Source of the DNA: Membranipora membranacea
Lineage: Eukaryota; Bryozoa; Gymnolaemata; Cheilostomatida; Membraniporidae
Assembly (NCBI GenBank): GCA_914767715.1
Contig: OU612071.1
Coordinates: 11,267,493-11,331,492, forward strand
DNA length: 64,000 nt
Direction: 5' to 3'
The notes beneath the pieces are model-generated. The model saw nothing but the letters and a program-made list of their open reading frames with translations, did no database searches and was not told the origin of the DNA. Shown here in pieces: positions 44,501 through 56,600 of the stretch. Every line of letters starts with the position of its first letter. Within the stretch, counting starts at the first letter, position 1. Both the position numbers and the translations under genes were made by a program.

Positions 44501-45305
44501 GCAGTTTCCGGGACGTTGAGCATAAAAATTCATTTCAACAACCTCGTTAACTCTATCCGGCATCACCCAATCTGACCAATATGGACCCCAGGTACCACAG
44601 CTGTAACTCTGGGGACATGTGTTTAGTAATTTGCTGCCACCATCACCGCTCAGTCTAAACCAACTTCTAGTGTGGAGATCACAGGCATAACCATCTGCAC
44701 TGTGAGGACCCCCAGCCTTCAAATCTTGTCCAGCATGGTCGAGTCTCCATGATCCTGTCAAGTTAACAGCATTCTTACATTCTATAGGCTGAGGGTTAGC
44801 TGTAGTTGTTGGTGAAGTGGTCATAGTGGATATACTTGTTTGGGCGGTGGTAGTAGATGTTGGTGTGGTGGTTGTAGTTGTCGGTCTAGTGGATGTAGTT
44901 TGTGTGGTGGTTGTGGTTGTGGTTGTCGGTCTAGTGGTTGTAGTTGTTGGTGCAGTGGATGTACTTGTTGGGGCGGCGGTAGTAGATATTGGTGTGGTGG
45001 TTGTAGTTGTTGGTGTAGTGGTTGCATTTGTTGGTGAAGTGGTTGTAGTTGTTGGTGCAGTGGTTGCAGTGGATGTACTTGTTGGGGCGGCGGTAGTAGA
45101 TATTGGTGTGGTGGTTGTAGTTGTTGGTGTAGTGGTTGTAGTTGTTGGTGAAGTGGTTGTAGTTGTTGGTGTGGTGGGTGTGGTTGTAGTTGTTGGTGTT
45201 GCTTCAGTCGGTCTTGGTCTGTTTCTATCTCTACATTTGATCAGTTCATCCATGAGCTCATCATACAGCCTCTTCTCCACATCTAGATGATCTGGGCTGA
45301 TGACG
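41559..45305. repeat. Tandem duplication, unit B
   Basis: Second copy of unit A, directly adjacent. Its left flank (from 41519) is an extra nested module that unit A lacks. Differences from A are mostly single bases, pointing to a young duplication or continuing gene conversion. Confidence 0.85.
42920..43143 (-). pseudogene. Relic of a glutaredoxin gene exon and intron, unit B
   Basis: Almost identical to 38902-39125, with the same lesions. The glutaredoxin gene was therefore partly copied and damaged before the 4-kb unit duplicated. Confidence 0.65.
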
Positions 45306-45484
45306 TTACGCTTCTCTACGTCGTGTTGTATCCAGTCCGGACATTCTTTGTCTAGCAGACTGTAGATTATACTCACTCTATGTATGTAAGATCTCAGCTG
45401 TGTGTCCAAAGACAGATTGCTTATTATACCAGACCGGACAAGGCCGTATAAGGTAATCAATGTTAGAAGGTGCAATAGCTTCAT
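44375..45484 (-). CDS. Secreted D8C-domain protein with Thr-rich stalk, copy 4
   Basis: The start was placed at 45484, where MKLLHLLTLITLYGLVRSG gives a normal signal peptide; an upstream in-frame ATG at 45568 would put 28 polar residues before it. The protein is 369 aa. Its stalk is 28 residues longer than in copy 3, through an extra block of PTTT/STSTA repeats. The N-domain has KECPDW and LIKCRD, and VEKR is kept. The D8C domain has all eight Cys and ends FCGMN. It is intronless. The function is unknown; it is expected to be extracellular. Confidence 0.88.
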   Translation of the reverse strand: MKLLHLLTLITLYGLVRSGIISNLSLDTQLRSYIHRVSIIYSLLDKECPDWIQHDVEKRNVISPDHLDVEKRLYDELMDELIKCRDRNRPRPTEATPTTTTTPTTPTTTTTSPTTTTTTPTTTTTTPISTTAAPTSTSTATTAPTTTTTSPTNATTTPTTTTTTPISTTAAPTSTSTAPTTTTTRPTTTTTTTTQTTSTRPTTTTTTPTSTTTAQTSISTMTTSPTTTANPQPIECKNAVNLTGSWRLDHAGQDLKAGGPHSADGYACDLHTRSWFRLSGDGGSKLLNTCPQSYSCGTWGPYWSDWVMPDRVNEVVEMNFYAQRPGNCKSEVEKMSAMRCSEMQNDIIYQHHYTGSIGDQCQGAFCGMN

Positions 45485-46642
45485 CTCTGTTTGTCTGGTT
45501 TTACGTTTTAACAGTTCAAGGTTCTGCCCCGTGTTTTGCCACTGCAGTGATTTAGATGAGTGATCCAAGAAGTTGTAGTTTTGACCTGCAGCAAGGGGGC
45601 AGTGATGCTGATTAAGATGCTTTGTTTCGTCCTAGCCTCGTATCTTCACACGTATAATGGATAAATATCTACCTGCCCAATACATTCTATCAAACCTAAC
45701 TATGGACCTTATGACAAGAAAAGATAAGATAAAATGTTTTGGCAACATAGAAAGTTATGAAAACACTTGTGATAAATGCTTCCTGTTACAGTTGCAGACA
45801 AACCGGCGCTAGTGATAACACCATGACATGACCCATGACCATGACATAGCAGAAGATATAGAGAAAGAGAAGTTATCCATCTGGATAAAAACTTGTGAAT
45901 ACCTAATCAGTATTGCTCCTTCACACTTTCAAACAATAAACCAATTATAGCTGTAGTGTCTCACTTTCACACCATGACACATATCAGAATAATTCCTAGT
46001 ATGTCCAGAGCCTGTTTGGAGGCTTAATGGCACAACGCTTCAACCCCAATCAGATTTACCTCACGGTAATCTCTGTAATACTTCACACCCACCTTATCCC
46101 ATTTACCCAAGTACAACCACTGATCAATAGTATAGATATAGATAATAATATGTTGATATATTTGTTAACAATGTTTTTTTCATTAATTCTTCTAGGGCGA
46201 AAAATGAAAATAAAACATTCATAAAAAAAACTGATAAAAATAAAATGCAAAATAATCCTCGCAGAAGTTCTTTATAGCAATTTCCATGATAGTAGAAATT
46301 GTCTGTGTTTAGGATTAAATTCTTCAGCACTCACATTAGGCCTGATTGGTCTTGCACGTTAAAACTTTTAATCAGTACACCAATGCATCAGAATCACTTT
46401 GTTAGAGAGGTTTAAACTTTTAAGTTGCAATGCAAGCTGAGCTTACAAATCTGGCGGCTGACTGATTGCGAATAGTCTAAGGAAAACGCTCACCTTTCAC
46501 CTTCACCTTCACCTTCACCTTGCTATGCGTATGTATGGGCTGCTCTTATTCTTATAGCACAATTAATTACTGACCAAATGAAAAAAATGTTATATACTAA
46601 TATCATCTCCTCAATGATGCATTCTGGGATATTTTAGCTTGA
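45485..46642. other. Intergenic region
   Basis: This lies between the D8C copy 4 start and the glutaredoxin 3' end. It includes a CACCTT hexamer run (46491-46521). No further gene seen. Confidence 0.5.
46491..46521. repeat. CACCTT hexanucleotide repeat
   Basis: About five copies of CACCTT/TCACCT in a row, 120 nt beyond the glutaredoxin stop codon. Confidence 0.75.
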
Positions 46643-48237
46643 TTATGTTGACTGTTTCACTTCAGGTGTATTTTCTACTGCTGCCTGCATTGGGGTCTCT
46701 GCTGTGATTGCTGAAATATCAAACAATAACAGACGTCATGATAGAATGAGACTTATTTAGTGCGAAATGACATTGGTAAAGAGAATGCCTTAATTAAACT
46801 TGTAGATTAGAATACTATACCCTACCTTCAAACCTCAATATTAAAGTCTGGTCTATTTCATAGTGAAACTTATTTGTCTACTGCTCACTTCAAGAACGTC
46901 TGATAAATATTAACTCTACGTAATCTTACCATCAGATTGCTTATCCTTGTTGCACTCAGTGGCTGGCCGACTCTCTGCTATGTTTGTGTTAGTCTCAGAT
47001 TTACTCTCCTCAGGAGTGGTCTTCACTTCATCGACTACATGAGGTGCTTCAGCAGGTGCTCGGGCAGGTGCTCTGGCAGGTGCTCCGGCAGGTGCTCCGG
47101 CAGGTGCTCCGGCAGGTACTCCGGCAGGTGCTCCGGTAGGTGCTTCAGCTGGCTTAGCTTGAGGTTTTGGAGGTTTCACTAGATTTTCAGGTACGGCGAC
47201 TCCGGCAGACTTTAGTATACTGCCTAGCTCCTTCTCATTGTGTAGATGCATCACTTTGAATTCATTTCCAAGATAACTTCCCGCCAAAAACAGCTGGGGA
47301 AGCTGAAATACAAGAAAATGGATCGTGAGTGTTCTCATTACTTATGGAATAATTATTCTTTATCATATTTTTTTTCAAATTGCCCAAGTGCATAACAGGA
47401 TGCTATAGTTGGCAAATAGTCCACTGTCCAAAAAGTTGTCTCTACTTGCACAAAAAGAGCACAACTTCAGTACTTACCTCTCGTCTGTCTGAGAGACAGC
47501 TGATCATAAAATAGTCTTCTATCTGATTGACGTCCTGTCTTCTCTCTATGTCTACAGATACAAACTGTGAGCTACTCAGGCAATACTCCTCTGTAATATA
47601 TAATATAATATAATATAATATAATACAAAACTCCTCTGTAATATATAATATAATACACAATAATACTCCTCTGTTATGTATGATATAATATAAAACAATA
47701 CTCCTCTGTAATATATAATATAATACACAATACTCCTCTGTAATATATAATATAATACACAATACTCCTCTGTAATATATAATATAATACACAATACTCC
47801 TCTGTAATATATAATATAATACAATATATTACAATTCAATACAAAACTCCTCTGTTACATTTAGTATAATGTAACATAATATATTATATTATAATATGAT
47901 ATAACATAATATAATATTATACTCTCCTGTAATATAATACAATACTTCTCTGTAATGTATTATATAATATATCATGATATAAAGCAATACTCCTATGTAA
48001 TACAACATAACATGATATTAAACTCATCTGTAATATAACACAACTCAGTACTCTTCTGTAGTTTAAAATAATTTTCAGGTGTATAAACCATGATGTTCTC
48101 CTCGCATTAAATTACAGACCTTTAAGAAGTTTCTTTATCTTTTTGCTCTCAGGACAGTAAGACTTAGCGAACATGACTACAGGTCTCTGTGTGATCTTAT
48201 GTTCTACATAGGTAGGAGCTCCTACACCTGCCATCAT
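46643..48237 (-). CDS. Glutaredoxin-domain protein with Pro/Ala-rich tail
   Basis: There are four exons on the minus strand: 48237-48120, 47590-47478, 47302-46930 and 46710-46643. The phases match and the product is 223 aa. Residues 20-105 form a glutaredoxin fold: VVMFAKSYCPES (active-site CPxS), a PQLFLAGSYLG strand with the cis-Pro, and LHNEKELGSILKSAGV as the last helix. The second active-site Cys is replaced by Ser (CPES), as in monothiol glutaredoxins, and the usual GG before the last helix is changed to GN. After the domain comes a tail of GAPA repeats and a charged, Ser/Thr-rich end. A monothiol redox or thiol-transfer role in cytosol is likely but not certain. Exon 2 is preceded by an array of duplicated acceptor sites. 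Confidence 0.8.
47591..48065. repeat. AT-rich tandem array of duplicated 3' splice sites, glutaredoxin intron 1
   Basis: About twelve imperfect copies, spaced about 25-45 bp, of a unit that on the gene strand reads ATATTACAG followed by AGGAGTATTG. The same sequence is the real acceptor (ATTACAG) plus the first 10 nt of exon 2. Nearly the whole of intron 1 is this array. Confidence 0.85.
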
Positions 48238-50600
48238 CTCTACTCTGAACTGTATCTCCTCAGTCAGTTAATATCCTGAATATATACAACTGTAACAAAA
48301 CGGGAACGTAGAGATACTAAAGATTTAGACGACATTTCTACCCCACTCCTCCCAAGGACATCTGTATGAAATGCTTGATTTGTATTTCAACGTTTGCTAC
48401 CAGCTTAATACAGACATTGTCAAAAACCAAATGTTTTTTCATGAATCTTGTTTTTTTGTGATAATCCCCAAACCTACCAGCCTATATCTGGTCACTTTAC
48501 AAGGTAATATTGATATTGTACCATAATTTTAATGGGAATATAAAACTATCGATGGTGTATGGAAGTATTGTCACAGTTTTAGGATCTCTGACAATTTATT
48601 CGCATTACAGTAATGTGATGGAGCTAAAATTCAGGTGTGTGTTGAACTAAAAATTCACTTATTCGCTCAACACCAGTTTAACTGGTCCAATATGTCAATA
48701 TTAGCCTTGACGCCTGACACCTTGACACCTGACACCTGGCACCTGGAACCTGACACCTGGCTGTACCCCCAAAACAAAAAAAGTAGCCAGGTGACAAGGT
48801 ATCAATGTAGTAGTTAGGTGGATGTGAAGAAAATTAACGCATTTTCATGCTGTCAATATCCATGCAGCTTATAATGAATTTCTCAACAGCCCGATTCTAG
48901 CCTAGGCAGGCTGTCGGACGGTAAGCAAACAGGATTCACTCAAAATTGAGATGAAGTCTTTGACAATGTTGCTCCCCAAAATAAAGACTCTGATATAAAA
49001 GACCAGTAAGACTGAAAAAGCTGACTGCAATACTGTCGTAGACGCCATTCGCTACCCATAAAACAGTGGTTGACATTGCCCCATGACAATCTGGCTTAGT
49101 CATAGATCTATGACTGATGCATTGTAGTTCAGCTCTTAAACTTGCAAAGTTTACAAATTACAATTCCAAAAACAAAGTTAAGTTCACTTAGTTTCTACTA
49201 ATTTAATGAACGTAATTATATGGGATTGAAGTCAATGAGTTCTACTAGAGAGAAGCAATGGAATCAAATATGTTTGAAACAAAACAATCAAATGGTAATT
49301 GGATCAATTAACTCAACCGTATAGGTGTGAGAACAGTTGGCAAGAGAGAACAGCTGATCTTCAATGGCAGGTGCTTGGGATTTTCCAACCTAACAGGAAG
49401 TGAAACCTTAGCAACACAAAATATATAGATTGGGCTCACTGTGAATACACCCTTGTGCTTATTGGTTATTTAATACAATCATAAGGGGACAACTCTGAGA
49501 ATGAAAAACACCAAATTGGATGTTGTTACCTTGTCTATTATTAATACAGATGCAATAAAATACACACAAAACACAACTTGCTGAATGTTGAAAATTAAAA
49601 CGTTCAACTGCTAGTATGACAGAAATCAGACAGAGTTAGTCCGTTGTATTCACACATGACTGCAAAGGAATATTAGATCTGCAGAAAATTTTCATGCTCT
49701 CACATATTAAATTTGATATCTGTTAAAATAAACATATGTTATATGTTATCTTTGTTTTAGCCCTTCCCTAACCATATAATTTCTAACAAGGCTCTAAAAA
49801 TAGCTCCATGCAGTAAGGAGGCAATATCATTGATGACAGCAACATAAAAACTTATATGATATGCTAGTTATACATAAGGTGATCATTTTCAACAAAATGA
49901 TGTTACGTTTGAATGGGTTTCAGAGTTAAACACAGGGATAAATATAATACTGCAAAATATTGGGTTTCAGATATTAACGCAGGAATAAATACATCTACAA
50001 GTATTGAATGAATATAAAATGAGTTTGACACGGGGAGATAGAAACCAGGATCAATAAGTGAGCATCTACCATCATAAAAAAGCTTATATTAAGATTTGTC
50101 GGTAGTTATTTTGTACTTTTCTAAAAAGATATAGCCGAATTATCAGCTTCTGAAAAACATATTATGGAAGGGGTGGCAGATGTGTGAGGGGGGAACACAA
50201 ACCCAAATAGATATTATTATCAATATACATGCTGAAAATGATGAAGAATAAATGGCGGGTTTGAAAAAGACAGTCAGATTAAGAAGCTAACTAGAAAAAT
50301 GACTGATAAACAGGCACAAATGATACCATAAATATTTGGTTGGTTTTTCAAACATATATCTTCATATGACATGCATTTTGGTAGTTTGAAAAAATAAATT
50401 CATATAATTAAGTGAAGCATATATATCATAAGTTCATATTGAATAATATAAAGTCTAATGGCTATTGCTGAAATAAATGGTAATTAATGAATTAATAATA
50501 CTGAAAATAAGAAAAAAAAAAACGTTAGATGCAGACCATAGATATAATATTTGATATCTATGATGCAGACACTTCTGGTACTCAGATATAAAGGTCGCAG
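48238..50600. other. Intergenic region
   Basis: Between the glutaredoxin start and the LRSAM1 stop. It contains the glutaredoxin promoter side and a short ACCTGACACCTGG repeat near 48705-48762. I see no gene. Confidence 0.5.
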
Positions 50601-53600
50601 TTATCGCTCCAGTATAATCTTCTGTGTGATCTCAGCTCGACACATGGGACAGTTAAACAGAGGCTGAGAGCAAGTCAAACAGCAGCAAACATGTCCACAC
50701 GGCAGAAATACTATATTAGTCTGCAACGGCAAAAAATTGTATATATAGTTAACAGAGATATTCAGGAGCATCTTGAACTCCCTACCGAACAAAGCTTGTT
50801 AAGACAGGCAATTGACTGTGTAAAAGCTTCAAATAAGCCAACAATGCCAAAATTCTAACTGATAATTCCTCTTCGGAGCAGCAATCTCTGCCAGAGATCC
50901 TGTTTGGTGTACCTTTATTGTGTCAATGTTGACAAAAAAATGTTTCCTGCTGATAAAAATATAATATAAAAGTTATGGTGATAAAAGTATGAGTATCTTG
51001 TTCCCAGATCACTCCCTGCTTGATGTATTATTCTGTATGAGTAATGCAGAACAAATTTTTTAAATGAGATCCCTGAAGAAAAAGAGGATTTCAGCAATGC
51101 GGTTTCAATGAATTTACGCAAAATCTCCACTTATGCTAATTAAGAGGCCCTGTGGGCAGCAACTTCTTAACCTCATCCATGAACAGTTTTGTCTTTCACC
51201 TTATCCGTATCAATTAACAGTGTAAACTGTCTATTTTTGATATTAAAGTAGCAGACAACCAGAAAAGTTATATTTTGATATTTGATGCGTAATGATGTAC
51301 TCCTCCAATATTTTCAAGTTAAAATTAAATATTAAATTAGAAAATCTTGATTATTTCAATGGCAAACTCTCTTCCATCATTTTGTTTCAGTAACAGGCAT
51401 ACCCAATATGATTGGCCAAGTGTTATTACTCTCAGAATAAATGTAATATTGGAAAAGATAATTTATAAAAGAATTTGTTTCTAGAACTAAAGCAGTTATA
51501 TTTTGTTTGTTTTGAATCTAAATACATAAAAAGTTGTGTCAATCACAAATCCACCTAAAAACACAATATTATTGCTTTCAATGAAAAATGATAAAGCATT
51601 TCTATGAGATTATAAACAAAACAATTTCATTCATTTTATCGCAGCCATTTGGGTTAAGGGCCTACTGACTGCCCTGGGGTGCAGAACCAGGGGTCATACC
51701 TTGGATTTTCATTGTTGAGTATGTTGCCTAACCTTGAAGGCAAATTACAAGTGAATTCATATTTAGTGGTACCAGGGTTGTATGCTACTTTAAAGGGCAA
51801 CCAAGGTTTCGCAGCAATGCATTAATGGGTAGCAAATAATGTGCTGGGCAGCATCAGCTTTGTGCATTACGCGATGCAAAACTCAAAGTAGTTGCTGACT
51901 CTAAGCTGGGTAACACCTCAGTTTAAGGGAGGTTCCAAGACTTTGCTGTAATAATTATAGAGCACAGGCTAAATAATAACAGGAACAGGAAACTGCTATG
52001 TGGTATTCTCTTTTAGCTGAGTTTGAGTACCTGATGGAAGAAATGTTTCACAAGAATTCTGGCTGAATAATCATCCGAATTATATTTTGTCTTTATCCCC
52101 ATGCAGAAGGTGCAATCTGCTATTAATCAATGGCCATCAATGAGAAGTTGTTTGAAACCTTGGTTGCCCTCTAAGTTCTTTGTAAATATGAGAGGAGAAC
52201 TCCCACAATCTAAATTATTATTTGCACATCCCTTGTAAGAGGCGGTCGACATTACTACTATACATCATTCACACAGTAATATCACTAAGCTTGTTGACAT
52301 GGTTATACCGCTGGAGTAATTATTCTGACACTCTTAGAAGACCACACATATTGCTGCGATTATGCGAGTTGCATGTGCCAGCTTTCAGACCACCCATATA
52401 GAAGTGATAGCAAGACTGCCCTGTCAGTGTAGAGGAGAGGTCAATCAATAGAGTTATAATAACTCTATGGGCCAATCACATCTAAGTAATAACAATGCTC
52501 ACATGCCGCTATGAAAAGACCACCCACATAGTGACACTCACCTGTCGCTCTAAGCAGACCACACATTCAGTAGTGATATGAGTCAGAACTTCACTGGGTG
52601 TCGTATGTATACTGCTTGTAGACATCTCAGGGGTGGATACGCTGGAAGCCGAAGGGGCTGATGGGAACTTTTCCGGTGTATCCGATAACTTCTGCAATAT
52701 AAGAATAGTGTGAAAATTTATGTCTAAAAATTGTTGAGGTGTGTTACATGTTATCATTTTAAGCATGACACAAACGATTAGAATTGCATTTGATTGTTTG
52801 TAACAAAACTATACCTTACATGAAAGTTAACAAGATCTCCCCATCACAATATGAATAGTCATTTTGTGGTATGTGATTGAGGGGGCGAATTCAAATACAT
52901 TTGTTTGCCCACAGGCATTGATATGAATTTATGGATCACTGGCTTGGCTATTTGTGGAAATTTTCTATCAGTATAAAGCTAAAAATCTGGAAGCTTTTAC
53001 GTTATTCAGTAACAACTTTCAAAACTCGGGCAATCTGCTTGACAAATTTATATAAGGGTCAATGATTTAAGATCATGAACTTGTGGACCAATCAAAGATG
53101 AGAAATTTGGTACAGCAACTATACACAAATAGCCAATTGATTGTTCAGGGTCAGACATGTTCCCCTCATCCATATAATATATATCAACGGTATTTGAGAA
53201 ACATACCATTTTCTGCATATCTGTATCTGGTAGCTCCCCGATCTTCCTCAGATAGTTTTGTGTGTTCTCCATTATAGATTTTCTCATTCCCACCTCATGT
53301 ACACCAATCTGTATAACATATCATATAAAATATGAGTAAAGGGGTGGCTTCTTTTATTATAGGTATGGGGGTGGGTTCTTTATCCACCCTTTTGAAGATC
53401 TGAGAGTCTTTAAGTTCATCATTGCTTCCAAGTGTAAAGAGAGGAGCAAGTTAGATACGGACCCAGGACAGCAGGTTTATAAACTCCCTTCTCCATTCCC
53501 ATATTAGAGTCATCCTACTCTACACAGCTATACGTGTATTGAAAAACATATCAATATCAATTCCATTGTTTAGTAGATTTTGACAAAAAAATCTCGCTAA

Positions 53601-56600
53601 TAATGAAATTAAAAACAAACTTGTTGATATTTAAATCCACCAGCGAGTTCAACAAATATTGACCAGGTCCCTAAATAAAATATGAAAACATTCTCATTGC
53701 GTAGGGCAAATAGTGCCGATATAGATAGATAATACTCATACCCTGCGAAGATCCTCGTCAGAGAGTGTGCCCATAGTCTCTATAGAGATTTTATGTTGAG
53801 CGAATCTCGGTATATAATCATCAGCGTTGGATAAGTTGAGTATATCCTTTACTGAGTACTCGAGTTGTGTCTCCTGTACAAAGAGAGAGAATATAAAATA
53901 TATACTCTATTATCGCCGATCAAATTCGATGACAAATAGGACCATGCATAAATAAAGAAACAAAAACGAAGCAGTCAGGTGTATTTATGGAAAATATTAT
54001 TGTCTATTAATGATGTTCTATTTATTAAAGGGTGATCTCAGGCTTCCAAAAGTTTATTGCATGGGTGATTGTTAGCTGCATAATAGATAATAGATACAAC
54101 AGGTAAACCAAATAAACAGATACTGAGCTGAGATTATACTCAGAGCAGTCAGATTCATGGTTACACATTACAAACTGTTCGGCTGTTACTTATCCTGAGA
54201 TTGGCAAATATACTAGTTTCCCACTTTGATGCATGGGAAGGCTACTCCAAATTACTAAATTGCAAAATGCAGCAGTTTTGGTATCAGGGAGGGTGGGAGA
54301 GTATCCCACCCTCCCTGTTGGTATCCTGGCTAACTTTTGCCTAGCTAATGAAACAACAGTCAGAGGCTTATAGTATTATAATTAATCTGGTCTATTGACA
54401 TCATACTTTAGTACTCACCCTGTCTATCTGAGACTGAGGCTTTCTGTCCATCAATCTCTGTAGCTGACATAACCAATAATCAGCGAGATCAGACTCACGA
54501 GCTTCCTCCATCTCAACCTGTCAGAGTAGTAGTTACAAAATCAGCTCATACTCAATTAGCGTATATATATATAAATATATATATAAATATATAATATATA
54601 GGCATCAATCCCCTGCGGTTCAGCTGTGGTTTATATATTGACAAAGTGACAAAATAACCCTGCACCCTAAGCCTGTCAAGGTAGGCTACTGGCACCCTAT
54701 AATGAATCTTATGGATTCAGGTTTGAGCTCCGCAAGTAAAGAGGAAAAGTAGAAAGCCACTGCGCGAACTCAAAAGTCCTAGTAGTTACTCTCAATCATC
54801 AGACGAGACTGACTCCCAATTGATTTACTGCGAATTTAAACTTGAAGCTAAATCTAATCAAGGAGTTAAAGACCTTGATCTCTGACCTTGTTCTCTGACC
54901 TTGATCTCTGACCTTGATCTCTGACCTTGATCTCTGACCTTGATCTCTGACCTTGATCTCTGACCTTGATCTCTGACCTTGATCTAATCAAGGAGTTAAA
55001 GAACTCTTTGATCTAATCATACACAAGGACCTTACCATGCGTTTAGCGATCTCTTTAGCTCGCAGATCTCTCTGCTCCATCAACTGAAGTAACAGATCTG
55101 TGAGATGAGCCCTCTGTTCTCCCAACATCATCTAAAAATAGAAAAAATATACGAACATGTTGCTGGGAAAACAATTTTTGAAATTGTTTCGAAATAGAGA
55201 AACTGGCAGACAACTCCAAATTATGATGAAAACGGCGCAAAATATGAACATTTCTCTAAAATCCTTTTAATGGTATAAAAAATAGTCATAGAATAAATTA
55301 ATGTTTTATTCATAGTTGAAAGTTTTATGAAGCTTTTCTTTTCTTTTATATTTGTGTGTAATAGAGCTGACTTATATATGTGTGTAATAGAGCTGCTTTG
55401 GGAACGTACCAACTCATCTGTTACCATACCAAAATGAATTGAAGCAAGGAGCGACATATACAACGACACAGAAGAATAACGCAAATTTTATACCAACTGT
55501 CCCACGTTGTTCCATACATGTCGTCATAGAGTATGTGGCCAGTTTACATATAAATAGCAAAGAAAGCTCTAAGTAATTTGAATTTTACATACGAGTTTTT
55601 GTTGATTATTAGCAGCCTTATTACTCATCTCGACTATACTGAGCTTAGTTAGCTGATTCTCTAGAGATGAGATATCGTTAGTTAGCTGAGCGTGTCGGTA
55701 ATCCTTCTGTCTCATCAGCTGCTCTAAAGCTCTCATCTGCCAATTCTCCTGTTAATCAGTCACAGAAAACACAAAGATTGTGATAGTGGAAATAGTCTAT
55801 ATTGCAAAGATATTGTATTGCACTTTCTTGGTATTGAAATATATTCATGACATGTCCCATACAGCCACTACCACATCAGACTAAGTACCTGTAAGTGTCT
55901 TATCATGGAACATGGGCTGCGCCAACAAACCCTCTGCTATGATTTTTTCATAAAACTGGCTATTGCCCATACAGAACTGGAATTTTTCTGTAATGTTGTA
56001 ATTGAAGTTGAATTGCACTCGTACAGAATTGCACTTGGATTGAATCGTATGTTGTAATATGAACATGCAATTTGCATTTGCACAACGTCGACATTAGCTG
56101 AGACTGAGTGACGTAGCAGTTTTAGATTTAATACAAAAAAGAGATCAGGCTTGTCTTTCAATGGGAGTATTTCGTTTTTGCCAGAAAACCAAAAATGGTT
56201 TGCACTAATAGTGCAAACAAAGCGGCAAAGCAATATAAGTCTCACAATACAGAAACACGATCACTTAAAAGGGGGCACATTAGACTCCATGCCAAATATC
56301 ACTCAATTTGACATACAAAAAGCTGTGGACCAATGAGAAGCATAGAAACCTGACTTACATCACTCAAAATTTGCTAAAACATCCACACAAAAACACCTCA
56401 ATTACTATACGACTTGCTTAGTGTGGTTAAAGAGCAAAGAGCACACCAGAACAATTGACTGAAAAGGGACACCAAAATCTTCAAATTTATGATACAAAAG
56501 AGCAAAGTATGACTTATCTGACGCATACCCAGCCAATGTACCAAGCAAGGGCGCTAGGTTTTTCACACTTATGATATCTAGATGTTCCAAGAGACAAAAT

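Noticed and set aside
40799-45290. Long plus-strand ORFs rich in Val/Gly opposite the D8C stalks (also at 27946 and 30111)
   Set aside because: They are antisense shadows of the Thr codon repeats. The minus strand has signal peptides and conserved cysteines; these have neither.
47442-47839. Two 87-116 aa minus-strand ORFs with repeating YYILQRSI
   Set aside because: They are translations of the AT-rich acceptor array in the glutaredoxin intron. Only the part 47478-47590 is a real exon.
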